Shown in pieces: positions 36,196 to 48,180 of a DNA stretch of 64,000 bases. The notes under the pieces were generated by a model. That model was not told the DNA's origin. It saw only the letters and a list, made by a program, of their open reading frames with translations, and searched no databases. This DNA is from Marthasterias glacialis (Eukaryota > Echinodermata > Asteroidea > Forcipulatida > Asteriidae): positions 24,400,495-24,464,494 of the forward strand of contig OU452225.1 of the NCBI GenBank assembly GCA_911728455.2. Reading direction: 5' to 3'. The stretch's first letter is position 1, and each line of letters begins with the position of its first letter. The translations under genes were made by a program, and so were the position numbers.

Positions 36196-36490
36196 GGCTC
36201 ATATAGAGCTGCTACATAGAAAATACTTTTCATCAATTTAATTTGCAATAATGTAAGCAACAGTAAGTTAAAAACCAGTCACAATCATCACACATCACAC
36301 AACCCAACTGAATGTTCCTCCAGGCTTGATATTTCACAAAGGCAACAGCGGGCAATTGGGCCTGTTGCCCCTGGTCATTGCCTTGGTGCCCTTAAAATGT
36401 TCCAATTTATCAAGAAGAAAATTAAGCCCTGAATCTAGTAAAAGATATGGGGGTGGGGGGTAACAATACTTTATTTATCCTAGACATGTG

Positions 36491-36780
36491 AGGGATGAGA
36501 GTTGATGTCTATGAGAATTCCTAAAAATGGCTTGCGGGCCTGGGTCCCCCCTTATTTTAGACCCAGAACCTCCAAGATGTTTTAGGTTTACAGACTCTGT
36601 GCACCACCAGAAATACAACACATTGTTTGGACACAATGTGGACTATTTACCTCTCCCTTTGGTGACTGCTTTACTTCTTTCCAGAAAATCTTAATGCTCA
36701 AACAGATTTTGAGAAAAGTCCTGAAATCAGGAAAAATCCTTAAAACTCACACTCCTAACAAGTTAAGACCTGTCCAGGTG
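36491..36780. repeat. dispersed repeat family H, copy 3
   Basis: It shares agggatgag, aaatggcttg, ccttattttagacc, aggtttacagactctg, gtttggacacaatg and cctgaaatcaggaaaaatcc with copies 1 and 2, in the same orientation. Confidence 0.75.
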
Positions 36781-37167
36781 ACGCTAAACTCTTGTCACAT
36801 AACATTAAGACCACACCCCTATTACAAAGCATCTGATGTAGACATTAATCCATTGATGACAAACACTGTCACTTTATACACCGATGGACCAATCAACAAT
36901 GTTGCACATCTGTGTTGATAATCACATGCCTCTTTATCACGTCCACATCGTAATTATTACTATGGTTAGTTGATGTTCCGAAAAAAACTACATGAGTAAT
37001 TAATTTGTATCTTTCGTAACTCCAATGTATCATCATAAAGCCATTGAGTAGAATCAAAGTGAAAAGTTGAAGCAGTATTATAAGATGGCCAAATTTTCGA
37101 CCCTACTGGGTCTTCTCCTGGGCTAGTATCAGAAAGCCATGTATATTTTATGCTTCCTACAGAACTC

Positions 37168-37340
37168 CAGGGCTCAATTTCACAAAAACACTCAAATTCA
37201 TCTCAAGATTGAGTTTTCAAAATTGCCTTAGTGATTTGTATTGTGACATCACATTTTTCTCAGAAATGGGAGACTTTTGAGACGTTAACGGGTGCCCCAG
37301 TAAGCGGTGTTTTTCTAAGAACCGCTTGCTGGGGCGCCAG
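37168..37340. repeat. fragments of MITE-like families B/C
   Basis: 37168-37260 begins with a MITE-like end (ggctcaatttcacaaaaaca). 37265-37340 begins with the family C end gggagacttttgagacgtta and contains a hairpin (gccccagtaagcggt with accgcttgctggggc). The right terminal repeat of C is not preserved. Confidence 0.55.
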
Positions 37341-38930
37341 CTGGCGCAACTTTTGGGTTTCTAAAGGACTCCCGATAGCAGTAGAGCAAAACTAAAATCA
37401 GTTTTTCAATATTCCCGGTGGCAGAATTACATCACATAAATATGTAGTCATTCCTTAAAACATGACTTCAGATTAAATTTCAAAGTTTGTGAAAGCTGAC
37501 ATTGTGTAAATTTGGTAACATTGCAAAAGATCATGTCGAAAGATAGCTGTTGCTTGTTTTTTCATTGCACAATTGTTTGACAAAAGCGTTGTGTTGTTGA
37601 AGCTGCATTTTCCATCAGCTCGTTGACTTTTTATCTTTCGACTTTACCATTTCAGGAGATCAAACATTAACTATTTTTGTGATGCATATCAGACAGTGTC
37701 TTTGAAAGATTCTAAGATTGAAGCCTGCTGTGTTTATGAGTTTTTGAAGAAATCAAGTCAATATAATCTAAGTCTACTTTACGACTATCAGCCGGGAAAC
37801 TAATAAGAAAAGCCTGTACTTACATGTACTTGACGTGCCCCCATCCAGCATGGTATAAGATTCCAATGAGAGTGTTAGAATAAAAACATGTGACCGGAAT
37901 AAAGTAACCAATGCCTCTTACTGAAAATCTCCTACTGAATATGACCAAAAGTGAACAGGTTTATCGTTAATATGACAAAATCCGGATGTATCATTGTTTG
38001 TAAAAGCATCAGATGATTAATTCTAAACCCTTCTCGTCATGATAGGGGACTTAATATACTACAATCATCATGACAAAGAAACATTGTGTCAACCCCCCAG
38101 GTATAAAGTGACTGACAACACAAATGTAAACGTTGAATAAAAACAACGTACAAACACTCATTCAGTAATCCCTACATGTGTAGTTATTACAGAAAAATCA
38201 GATTTCCATTTAGAACGGTGCCGGAGCGCACGCAATATACAGTTGTGAGACTGAAAACCATCATCAATGACACATCAAGAATCATAGCGATTGAAAGTTT
38301 GCATTAGACGCCATCATCCTGACGGGACTAGACTTGGCTTGAAGACACATCCTGCTGTCTTTCTTTGGGGCTCAAAATCAAAAAGGTGCAACATTTTCTG
38401 TGTGAAAATAACAGCTCTTTCTAAGCCTCCGTTCTTCAAGAACTAACTCCAAAAAGTTTTGAGTGTATATGAGCATACGTATCAACATGTATTGAAGATT
38501 CTCGAGTGCAGGTTTGTTGATACATCAGGCTTTTGAAATGGAAATTTATTGTTTGTTTTCCCCCTGGTAAAGGACATTTCTATGAATTAAAATTGTTCTG
38601 AATACTTTTCACTTGGTACAGCAGTAAAAGCAACAGGTCATCTTGCAGTATTTTTGACCGCGTGAACCAAATTGACGTGATGCAAAGCAACTAAAACGAA
38701 CCGTTTTTTTTTTTTTCATTGTTACTATCATTTATTTGGCTATTGATAAAAAAAAATTCAAAAACATACAGGCAGTTAAAATAAGATAAACTGTAATTGT
38801 GATGCAAGGAAATTAGCCATTGAAAGCGCCCCATGCTGTCAAATTTGGTCAATTACACCATACAACAAAATGCCTTTGAAAGGAAAACAAACAGTTCTTT
38901 ATACAGCCTACTTTAGTAAAGTTACCAAAT
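37341..38930. other. no recognisable feature
   Basis: Intron of MSH5, A/T-rich. From 38580 a decayed piece of the 38940-39960 repeat may begin. Confidence 0.4.
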
Positions 38931-38939
38931 TCAAAGTAA

Positions 38940-39960
38940 ACAACATGACAACTTTTCCCTTGTAGTGGGCACTTCAATGAGAGACTTAAGCTGGAGTGTG
39001 GGGCCCCCAGCAAGCGCTCCTTTCCTATCAGTGTCTATCTCATCTCTGAGAACAACATATGGGGACAGCTGACTTGGGTGCCTGCTAACATCTCCAAAGT
39101 CACCCATTCTTTTCTTGGAGCACACCATGTTGTCAAGTGAAATCAATGGGAGACTTTTGGATGGTCCTTTTTCACAGTTCTCACCAGTAGTACGCATGAT
39201 CAGAACTATGCACGCAATACTGAGCATGTGCGCACACGCTCAAAAGTGTCTAAAAGGACCGTTATGTCTGCCGTCGCCAGCGTCTCAAAAGTCTCCCCCT
39301 TTACCCTGCAATAGGGTACCTCTATGGAGAACACACGAATAGTTCTTAAAATACTTTCCAAAAGGCACCACAGTAAAAGTAAAGAGCATGACAACTTTCC
39401 CCTTGTAAGGAGCACTTCAATGCAGAAACACATTTGCAATAATGTTCACGGAGCACACCATGTTAAAAGCAAGGGACATCAATTTACCCTGCAATAGGGT
39501 GCCTGTATGAGGTAAACAGTTCTTTATTCCATGGTAAAACAAAGGGCATGACAATTAATCCCTAGGGGCCATTCTCCGAAGAAAAAAACAAACACTTCTC
39601 AGTTTTTACGGGCACCTCAGTAAAAGCAACTGACGCATCAATTTTTACCCTGCAAAAGGGCACCTTCATGAGGAATTAAAGCAGTACTTTATATTTTCCA
39701 ATGGGCATCACAGCAAAATGCATGGGGCATGACAACTTTTCCCTTGTAACAGACACTACAACCGGGAACACAAACACTTTCCAAGTCTTTTCATGAGGCA
39801 CCATAAGAAAAGCAAGAGACATCAGTTTACCCTGCAATAGGGTGCCTCTACGAAGGAAATTATTCTTCATACCAAGTTAAAAGCAAGGGGTACGACAGTT
39901 TGCCCTTTGGGCACTTTCTTAATACTTTTCAAGGGCACCGTGGAAAAAGCAAGGGGCATC
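38940..39960. repeat. degenerate two-part minisatellite
   Basis: Two motif types alternate. One (atgacaacttttcccttgta and variants) lies at 38944, 39389, 39549, 39729 and 39894. The other (ttaccctgcaatagggt and variants) lies at 39302, 39483, 39643 and 39823. The combined unit is about 160-180 bp with runs of ggcaccacagtaaaag-like sequence. The gap from 38975 to 39297 holds MITE-like insertions. Confidence 0.75.
39147..39297. mobile_element. MITE family C, diverged copy inside the minisatellite
   Basis: It starts gggagacttttggatggtcc and ends cgtctcaaaagtctcccc, which are inverted. tggtcctttttcac at the left pairs with taaaaggaccg at the right. Confidence 0.65.
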
Positions 39961-40539
39961 CGTGCCACTGCAAATATATGTACCGTGAGCGTTGTAGCTT
40001 AATTCATTGCCCAATGGATGATGTCGACAAGAAGTTGCGCAGCGCCAACTTCTTCTTTCATCCTGTAATTCTTGTCTTCTTTTTTTTCTTCAAGAGGAAA
40101 GTTCAAGTGGACATATTTTACAGGCTGATTGGCACTTGACACCGAGTGACCGTTCAAGCACTAATTCGGTAATTCTGAAATCAGGCTGTTCACAATTGAT
40201 CCCTTCCTCTTAATGACTCTAATAAAAACCTTCCCTACTTTATGCACACAGGTGATTTCACTTTTGATGAGAAAGTAGCGTTTCTTTTAAAGGGGCCATA
40301 CTGTATATCCCAACCTAGTTTTAAAAATAAATTCAATAGTGGCAGGACATTTTCGTTGAAGGTTACATTTGTAGGAAAATTTACTGTTGTCTTGCAGGCA
40401 CTCACCTTTTTAACGTTTGCATATGAAGTTATAATTTTTTCAAACATGGGTTTTTCATACATTTTTATTTATCAAGCAATAAATCACAAGGTAAACTGAC
40501 TGGGTACATTTTTAAATGAATTTTGTGGAGAACAAAGAA

Positions 40540-40622
40540 AAAATAACTGGAGTGGGATTTGAACCTCGACCACCGGCTATACGTATCGATAACTCGTGCT
40601 CTTCCAACTGAGCTATCCAGCC
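40540..40622 (-). repeat. tRNA-like SINE head (family J)
   Basis: On the minus strand ggatagctcagttggaagag is a good A-box/D-arm, and gaggttcaaatcccactcc a B box. The anticodon stem does not pair, so this is a SINE head and not a functional tRNA. Confidence 0.65.
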
Positions 40623-41559
40623 CTAATGTTGGTGGTCTCCCTATTTTGTTAATATCTTTGTTCGGGGGGGGGGGGGTGCCAGTCAGAAGCCATTCAACCG
40701 GTTATTGCCATATAGCTAGGGATCACACCCTATTATACGATACAACCGAGGAGCTAGCTGTATTATTTAATGAGTGAAATGCAAGAATGGATAGGCCTTG
40801 GGTTTGATGATTCCGAGGGGAAAGGGATGGTTTTGCAGTATAATTTCATTGGCAAGTCATTACTGCACACCCAACTTCTGGCCCGAAGGTGGCATATGCA
40901 GTGTGTAATTTTAACCCAAATCACCCATTTCTTCAATCAAAACCACTTCTTATGACAGAAACTTTTAACTTTGACAAAAACCTTAGTCTTTGAGGAACGT
41001 ATGTAAAAGCCAAGTCCAATTTATTAAACTATTCTTGCAGAAACCATCAAAGAAAAACTTTACTCGCTCAATGCAACTCCTATGGGCTTCTGGTAATCAG
41101 TAGAGCCAGTTTGTGTGAAGTGGGGGTGGCTTACAGTGGAATAACCACACACTTACTAACAGGTTGGTTCCTTGTTTTTATACCTCAAGAACAGGCTCTG
41201 GTCTTGCAAATGTACTTATGGCTTTACTGGGCAAGTTAACACTGCACAAACAGACACACAGGAATTAATCATTTTCAAAGGGAACTGGTACCACATACAT
41301 TGTATGCAAAAACACTTGATGAGCAATGGTAGCCAAGTGTGCAATGGTCCCCCTACGACACCAACCAAAAGGTCAAATGATGCATTGTTGAGTATCCAGA
41401 CACACACTGCCAGTTATCTGGCATTATACTGACAAGCCTTGAAGTGTGAACCAAGAAGTTTTGGGCTAGTTTAACAGTCATCAACAACCTTTCGACTCAT
41501 TATTGTCAGGCACAGATCCAGGAGGTGGGTCCAGACCTCACCCTCCTCTCGACACCTCT

Positions 41560-41619
41560 TTAGGTGTTCGGGCACTAGCCCGGAACACCTCTTGATTTTG
41601 TTCGGTTTTTTTTTTTTGG

Positions 41620-41650
<31 letters not shown>

Positions 41651-43118
41651 GCCTGTCGATTGTCCGCTAACAAATGCACCCTTCCCAAGCTCATATAAAC
41701 TTCAAACTTCACACATAGTTAGAACTTGACTAGGACATGACAGGGCTTGAGTGACGTCATGATGACGTCATCAGGTGTCGAATTACGCTAAATAAACGTT
41801 TATTATTTCAAAAAATCATAACTCCTAAAGTACACAATGGATTTTTACAATCTATACATCATCGGAAAGGTCATCCAAAACTACGTAATCACTCCACAGA
41901 CATGACCCCAATTTGACCTTGTCTTCTGGGTCAAACCGGAAGTTGAAAACTTCAAAAATTCGTATTTTTTGAAGTTTATATCACATGATCACAAATCTTA
42001 CATCAGATTGTAGAGAATTTAGTCCTCTCCAACTTTTGCATTGAGGTCACACCATTTTGACCTATACTTGCGGTTCAAAACGGACATTTAACGCATTCTT
42101 TTGTGCATGTGCGTTCAAGCGTGATCGGCAATGCTATACAACAATCCAATGCCATTATACATGTATACGTCCGGGTGGGTGTGTGCGTGTGTGGCTAAGT
42201 TACGTTGAAACTGTACATGTACATGCGCTACTGTATGATACAATAAACCGCACGTTGTTCATAGTCTCTTCTCAAGGCACGCACTTCACGCTTTGTTAGT
42301 CTTTTACACATAGCTTATTTAAACCTTTAAAAATCAACAAAAAATCAACCGTTTGAGATATGAACTTAATTCTTCGACAAATGTAAAGGTTAGGGAGGGT
42401 CTTTCTTTGTGACCCATTGAGTGACCTCTGTGTCATCTACTTCCGGTCAAACCGGAAATATCTCTTTATTAGAATAATGCTAAGTGCTTGGAACATGATT
42501 TTTTCACCATTACCAAGGATATGGAAGACATATTCCCTTGCACATTGTTTGACCCCTTTGACCTCTACTTCCGGTCGAACCGGAAGTAGCCCCTCATTTA
42601 AAAGTAAATAGAAGTAGGAACATGATTGTTCCTAGAAATATCAAACTAAGGGAAGGCCTTTCTTTGTGAAACATTAAATGACCTTTGTGACCTCTATTCC
42701 GGTCAAACCGGAAGTAGTTCTTCATTAAAAAATGCTAAGAGCTAGGAACATGATTCTTTCACCAATTACCAAGGTTAAGGAAGGCCCTTCTCTGTTGTAC
42801 ATTGCTTGACCTCTTTGACCTATAATTCCGGTCAAACCGGAAGTAGCTCCTCATTTAAAAATGGTTAGATGTAGGAACAAGATTCTCTCACCCAAAACTA
42901 ACGTTAGGGGAGGTCCTTCATTGTTCTCCTCATTTAAAGGTAAATAAATGTAGGAACATGACTGATGTTCTTGAAGTCCTAATCAGATATTATTTCATAA
43001 AGCAATATTTCATGTTTCTATTTTCAAATTATTTTAGTTGTGTTAACTTTATTTACATCAAATAACAACTCTATCCGAACACCCAGTTTTTGTTCTTGGA
43101 ACAAAAATTCATGTCTAG
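41560..43118 (+). mobile_element. non-autonomous Helitron/Helentron-like element
   Basis: The 3' end has the diagnostic layout. A perfect 9-bp hairpin (tttttgttc, loop ttg, gaacaaaaa; 43087-43107) is followed after 7 nt by CTAG (43115-43118) and then TT. Subterminal inverted repeats ggtgttcgg (41563) and ccgaacacc (43075) mark both sides, as described for Helentron-associated elements. Near the 5' end a second hairpin (ggtgttcgggc/gcccggaacacc) and a (CTT)n tract occur. A 129-bp tandem array fills the 3' half. No Rep/helicase ORF is present. The 5' boundary is inferred. Confidence 0.6.
42340..42970. repeat. 129-bp tandem array with CCGGTCAAACCGG palindromes
   Basis: The interrupted palindrome ttccggtcaaaccggaa lies at 42441, 42568 (ggtcgaacc variant), 42697 and 42826, a spacing of 127-129 bp. 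Each is preceded by tgacctct-type and followed by ctcatttaaaa-type sequence and taggaacatgatt. A fifth unit lacks the palindrome. Single related motifs also occur at 41932 (gggtcaaaccggaagttg). Confidence 0.88.
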
Positions 43119-44904
43119 TTATTTTTATTTTTACTACCTTTTTCCTTTTGTAAACTTTAAACTTGCCACTATACATAATAATAGCCCTAATCTCACTACA
43201 GACCTAGATTCTTATTGCCCACTTGCATCGTATCCATAATCATCGCAACATTCCAGTTACTTTTTCCTGTTTTGTGTGTGTGTGTGTTTCAGATTTTTGG
43301 GGGAGACCCCATATCCTGGTAAAATTACTGGATCTGCCTGGTTGAAAATGTATTAACCCCATTCACCTGACCTCACCATCACAATTATCTTGGTTGTGCC
43401 ATTTTGGGAGGCAATGTTCCTGTGTGTAACAACAGTGTAGTGCGCATTTTAGGGGTCAAATGTCAAATGGGGTTGAAACGCTTACTACAATATTTATGCG
43501 CAATTTGAATCCTTAAATTGCGTGCATGGCAGACAGTACCCACATGTGACATTGGTGCAAGCAAAGAGAAAGGACCCTTTATGGTGCAAGCAGGGCTCAT
43601 TTTTTTGTTGGGGGGGGGGTGGAGGGTGGGGAATCTACAGGACTGCAGGGCTTGAAATTTTTACTGGACCAGAATTTGTTTTACAAAGCCAAAATCAAAA
43701 TCCAGAAAAGACGTTTTACACAGTTAAACACATAAACTGTTTTTGTTTGAACAAGCGCTAAGACATGTGAGAGAACATTTTTCTCATTTGCCTTGTTGGA
43801 AGATATGTATCGGACTCAAAGTCAATATCTGAACAAGATTCAATGTATTACAGGGTGAGGTATTATCGTTCAATTCAAAAACACAAGGCAGCTGGACTTA
43901 TCTGGTCGTGAGTTTACTAATCAGATGCTTAAAATCACTAGCCTCGGGCCTGCGGTCCTGTGTAAATTTTCAGCTCTGGCAAGGGGGAAATAGATGGACA
44001 GATAGACCTAAAGTAAATCAAGCAAGCCTTAAAATAAGGTTTTACCTATATAATCTAATGAATCACGTCATTAACACCTCTTTAATGGTCACAGACTGAT
44101 ATTAAAGGAAGGAATCAAACACAGTGTATTGTACTTAGCATCACCAGCACAGGTTACAACTAACTTCCAACATCTGTACACTCTAATTACTGTTCCTTCC
44201 AAGATGGAAATACAACAGTTCCTGCCATTTAGCTTACAATAAGAGAGTTGTCACTAGCAATTAAGACGCACCTGCCATCTCTCCTCAGAAATTTGAAATA
44301 AATTGCAGCTTTACAAAATTCTTCACAAAAAAAATTAGTTCATCAATTTATTGGCTGTGAATAACTTGGTTATCAACTGAAACATTTCCTGATTACATTT
44401 TAACATCCGCAATATAAATTTTTCAAGAAAGTGAGCAGCAGCAATTATTTTTCGTCCCGATACTGAGGTAAGACTACTACACGACCATGAGCGTGCAGAT
44501 TTAATTGGAAGGAATAACTAAATAATTGGACCATCCCCTTTCGGAGAGAGAAGTTCCTCTCAGAAGGTAAATAAATACTCAAGGCACCTCCCCAATTAAA
44601 TAAATTTGATTGTTGTACTTGGGGTAGGATGAATGAGCATTTCCAAAACAACTACTTCCACCATTGTGGCTACTGGAATTGGCGAAATTTAAAACTTCCA
44701 GTTTGGACAGGAACAAGGGTAAAGCAATGGTGTGTTGGACCGGAGGGAATACTGCACGAGTATAACTTTGCATGCAGGAAGTACATGCACAAGTACACAA
44801 CTGCTTTACAATATGCTATAATTGTATTAGTGAATACACCTGTTAAAGATTATTGTTTATAATAGATGTTAATTTTTGCATCGCGGATAAAGAATACTAC
44901 GTTT
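43119..44904. other. no recognisable feature
   Basis: Intron of MSH5 with a short GT run near 43274 and a G run near 43608. A 77-codon frame at 44629-44862 is not recognisable. Confidence 0.4.
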
Positions 44905-45290
44905 TTTCCCTTTTTGTTTTTTACCCATACTCTGATGTGTGTGGCAGTGGCTGCTGAATGCGCCGCAGCACCTTGTAAACCCTTATAAGGTACTATAATA
45001 AATGGGTCTCATCATTCAAAAACCTGTCGTAAAAAAAATGACAATAATAAGCGCCTTGAGTACCTAATTGCTGGTAGATACGTGCGCTGTATGAGCCTCT
45101 GGTATTATTATTATTACTCAGTACTTTCCTGAGACCTGCGATAAAAATCCACAGGCATATTCCTCAGGTGGGATTCGAACCGACAACCCCCACCATTCTA
45201 GAGCAGATGTCTTACCAACTAGACTACCGAGATTGCCCGGTAGCCAGAGGCAGTTTGAATCCTATTAGCAGCAGGTACCGCAAACCATTA
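44905..45290 (-). repeat. SINE-3 copy interrupted by a SINE-1 3' part
   Basis: The minus-strand head at the right (ggtagtctagttggtaagac, ggttcgaatcccacctg) and the 3' piece ttttacccatactctgatgtg at the left are separated by a plus-strand SINE-1 3' part (about 44941-45117: ggcagtggctgctgaatgcg, aagcgccttgagtacct, ATT tail). Confidence 0.75.
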
Positions 45291-46767
45291 TAACAGATGT
45301 AAATTTCTGCATCAGAAATAAAGAATATCAGGCCTATTTGTGTCTTTTTGTTTTGTAAAACACATACACACATACACACATAAAAAAATAATATTGCTGT
45401 TAAACAAGGACCCAGTTTCACTTTCACTTAATGATTTTGAAGCGGAAAGTATTACAGAAAGTGATAATGCATATCAACTAAAATGTGTTCGTTTAGCCAG
45501 GCATTTTTGGCACGTTTATGTACACTGTACTATCTTTGATTGTTTCAATCGAAAACTCAGAAAAGCAACAATAATTCAGAGGTCATTGTATGCTTTTTCC
45601 CCCTTGACTTCAACAGTATCTAAAGGTAAAATATAGGATTGGTAAAGCTGACAAGGCAGTGTTCTTACTTTGTGTGGTTCAGTATATATGAAAAAAAAAA
45701 CTGTGAAAATTTTGGCTCAATCCATCAACCATGTCAGGAGAAAATAGTGAAAAACCATGCACATTTTTCAGCATGTAAACACATTGTCCTTAATTTTGAT
45801 TGTTACAACCGAAATTAAAATCAGGGTCTTCAAATTATATTTTTCTCGACTTGAACAGTATTTCAGACAAACATATTTCTATAGAAGTTTGGTCTGGTAT
45901 GAACTTCATGATCAGTAAGCTTTCAGCCTGATACTATTAAACAACAATTTGGATGAATAACAATCCTGTATTCTACCTTTAACACAGAAGTAGTTCTCTG
46001 AAGAGTTCGTATTTTGTATGAACTCAGTGAGACTTCAGATTGAAACTAATTTATTTTTATACCAGTCCTGTACTTTGTTTTTTAACATCAACAAACAAAT
46101 TTTACTGGGAAAAAATTAGCATGGACTCAGCACCTTTCCATATAAATATGTAAATAATTTCTTTCAGGTTGGAAATCTCAAAACTGTAACGCTAAGCAAG
46201 ATTATTGTGGCTTATGAATGTATAGGCAGTATCTTGCTGAGCAAAAAGTGATACTGCTTTTGTAAATTAAATTTTGGACACAAAAGGCTCTTTGAAAGTA
46301 CAAATTAATCTACATCATACGACCAAGGCAATTTCTCTGGAATCTAACATAGTGTATATTTCTACTCAGCTAAAATTAATTGTGCTTTGCAGCTGATGTA
46401 ATACAGGTCCCTGTTTACATCATGAGGTAGAAGGGAATTTTCCTCTAAGCGCAAGAAGCAGGTGCAAATAATGAAACTTCCCTGAGTATTAAGGGAGGAA
46501 ACAGGCCATTCTCCACTCTTGAAACACAGGAAAAACTACTGCAAGACACACTAAAGGATTTAAAGTACAACAACAGGGTGAACTGCTTTAGAGGTCACGC
46601 AGTGCTGGTGGGAAAACATCACTTGCAATTAGTGAAATATTTATGCACTTTACTTACTAATTTTTCGCATCGTTTTTAAGCAAACATCCACACATAAACA
46701 AGTGCTAAAAATTCACAGGAAACACTCTCATAATTATTGGGTGTTGTGGAGGAACAGATTGAAGAAC
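45291..46767. other. no recognisable feature
   Basis: Intron of MSH5, A/T-rich. A short MITE A-like scrap (gctaagcaagattattg, ctgagcaaaaagtgat) lies near 46192-46255. Confidence 0.4.
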
Positions 46768-47157
46768 ATAATAATAATAATAATAATAATAATACCGAGT
46801 CTTATATAGCGCATGTATCTACCAACAATGAGGTACTCAAGACGCTTATTATTATTTTTTTTTAAGACAGGTTTTTGAAGTTTTTGAATTATGAGACCCA
46901 TATATGTAGCACCTTCTAAGGGTTTACAAGGTGCTGCCCTCATTCAGCAGCCACTGCCAGAAACACTGGGGCAAACCCCTTCTCTTAGTGATAAGTGTAA
47001 CTTGGTTCTTTTACGTGCATTACACAAGGAAGAAAGAAGCAATAATGGTTCTTGCTTATAAGGACACAAGTGTCAAGACCGGGGCTCGAACCCACACTCT
47101 GCTGATCAGAAACACCAGAGCTTGAGTCCAGTGCACTTGATCGCTCGGCCATGACAT
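46768..47157 (-). repeat. SINE-1 copy with long tail
   Basis: The minus-strand head gtcatggccgagcgatcaag, ggactcaagctctgg and gggttcgagcccc are followed by the family body, then cagtggctgctgaatg, aagcgtcttgagtacct, gcgctatataagactcgg and a (TAT)n tail at 46771-46794. This shows the complete long-tail form. Confidence 0.88.
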
Positions 47158-47849
47158 AACACATCACAGTTATTTTTTTGACAAAGTTCATTTTTCTGAA
47201 TGGGATAAGGATGGGTACATCCAGCGCCAATGAAACCAAACAAACCTGTATGCACTCTTAAGGCCATGATGTCATACCCGGTAATTTACAGGCAACCAGT
47301 TCCTGGCAATTTCCACACAAAAAAACAAAATTCATGATTCCATTTTCACATCATTTTCTTGTCACCCAACAGTAAAACACAGGAAGAAAAATTAATCTTG
47401 TGCAACCGAAAAGTTCCTTTGCATGCATGCAAGTGCAGTTGGTTGCTGTCAAGTTGGCTGTAAAAGTTGCCTTGTGCGACATAGCCCTGTTAAACTTGCA
47501 CCAGGGTGCCAGTCGGGTGTCAACCCTTTCATCAATTTGTGATTTAAATCACATATGCGCGGTCTGTTTTTCACTCAATCGATCGACTAGACAAAACAGT
47601 TAGTAAATGTATTTTGTTGAGCAGACAATAGGATTAACGAAAACGTTAGCAGAACAAATTGCAGTTTACTTCATTTTCATTTTCTTTTTCACTTATTTTC
47701 TATTATTTTTCTCTACTTTAGTGGAACTAATCAATTATCTCACTGCGAAGATAAATGATTGTCACATTGAACAAAACCTACCATTATAGTTAAATTAATC
47801 ATTAATTGTGATGTAACTTGTGAATTTGACTAGAAAAACAGTGCACCGG

Positions 47850-47955
47850 GGCCAGGTTGGTCCAGTTGGACTAGCTAGTCAAACCACGCAGCGTTCGGGT
47901 GATATCTAGATCGACTATGGCTAAATCTAGTTGACTCTAGTCACCAACCCGACCT
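47850..47955. repeat. imperfect inverted repeat
   Basis: ggttggtccagttggacta at the left is partly mirrored by tagttgactctagtcaccaa and ccc at the right. It may be a small MITE. Confidence 0.35.
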
Positions 47956-47967
47956 TGCTCAGATATT

Positions 47968-48180
47968 ACGAATATTTTTTGTGTTTTACCCCTTCACCGG
48001 TGTGTGTTAAGAATTGTACATTCAGTACAATCCCAAGTCCTGTGAAGAAAAACAAATCTACAGCCATATTCCTTTTTTGGGGGTGGGATTCAAACCCACA
48101 TTCTGTGCCATTCTAGAGCAGACGTCTTACTACTAGACCACTGAGCTTGCCTGGTATCTAGAGGCAGTTCAAGGGTACTG
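47968..48180 (-). repeat. SINE-3 copy
   Basis: The minus-strand head ctcagtggtctagtagtaag is followed by tgggtttgaatcccaccc. The body matches the 21295 and 49140 copies. Confidence 0.8.

Noticed and set aside
40540..40622. A functional tRNA gene
   Set aside because: The A and B boxes are good but the anticodon and T stems do not pair. It is a SINE head.
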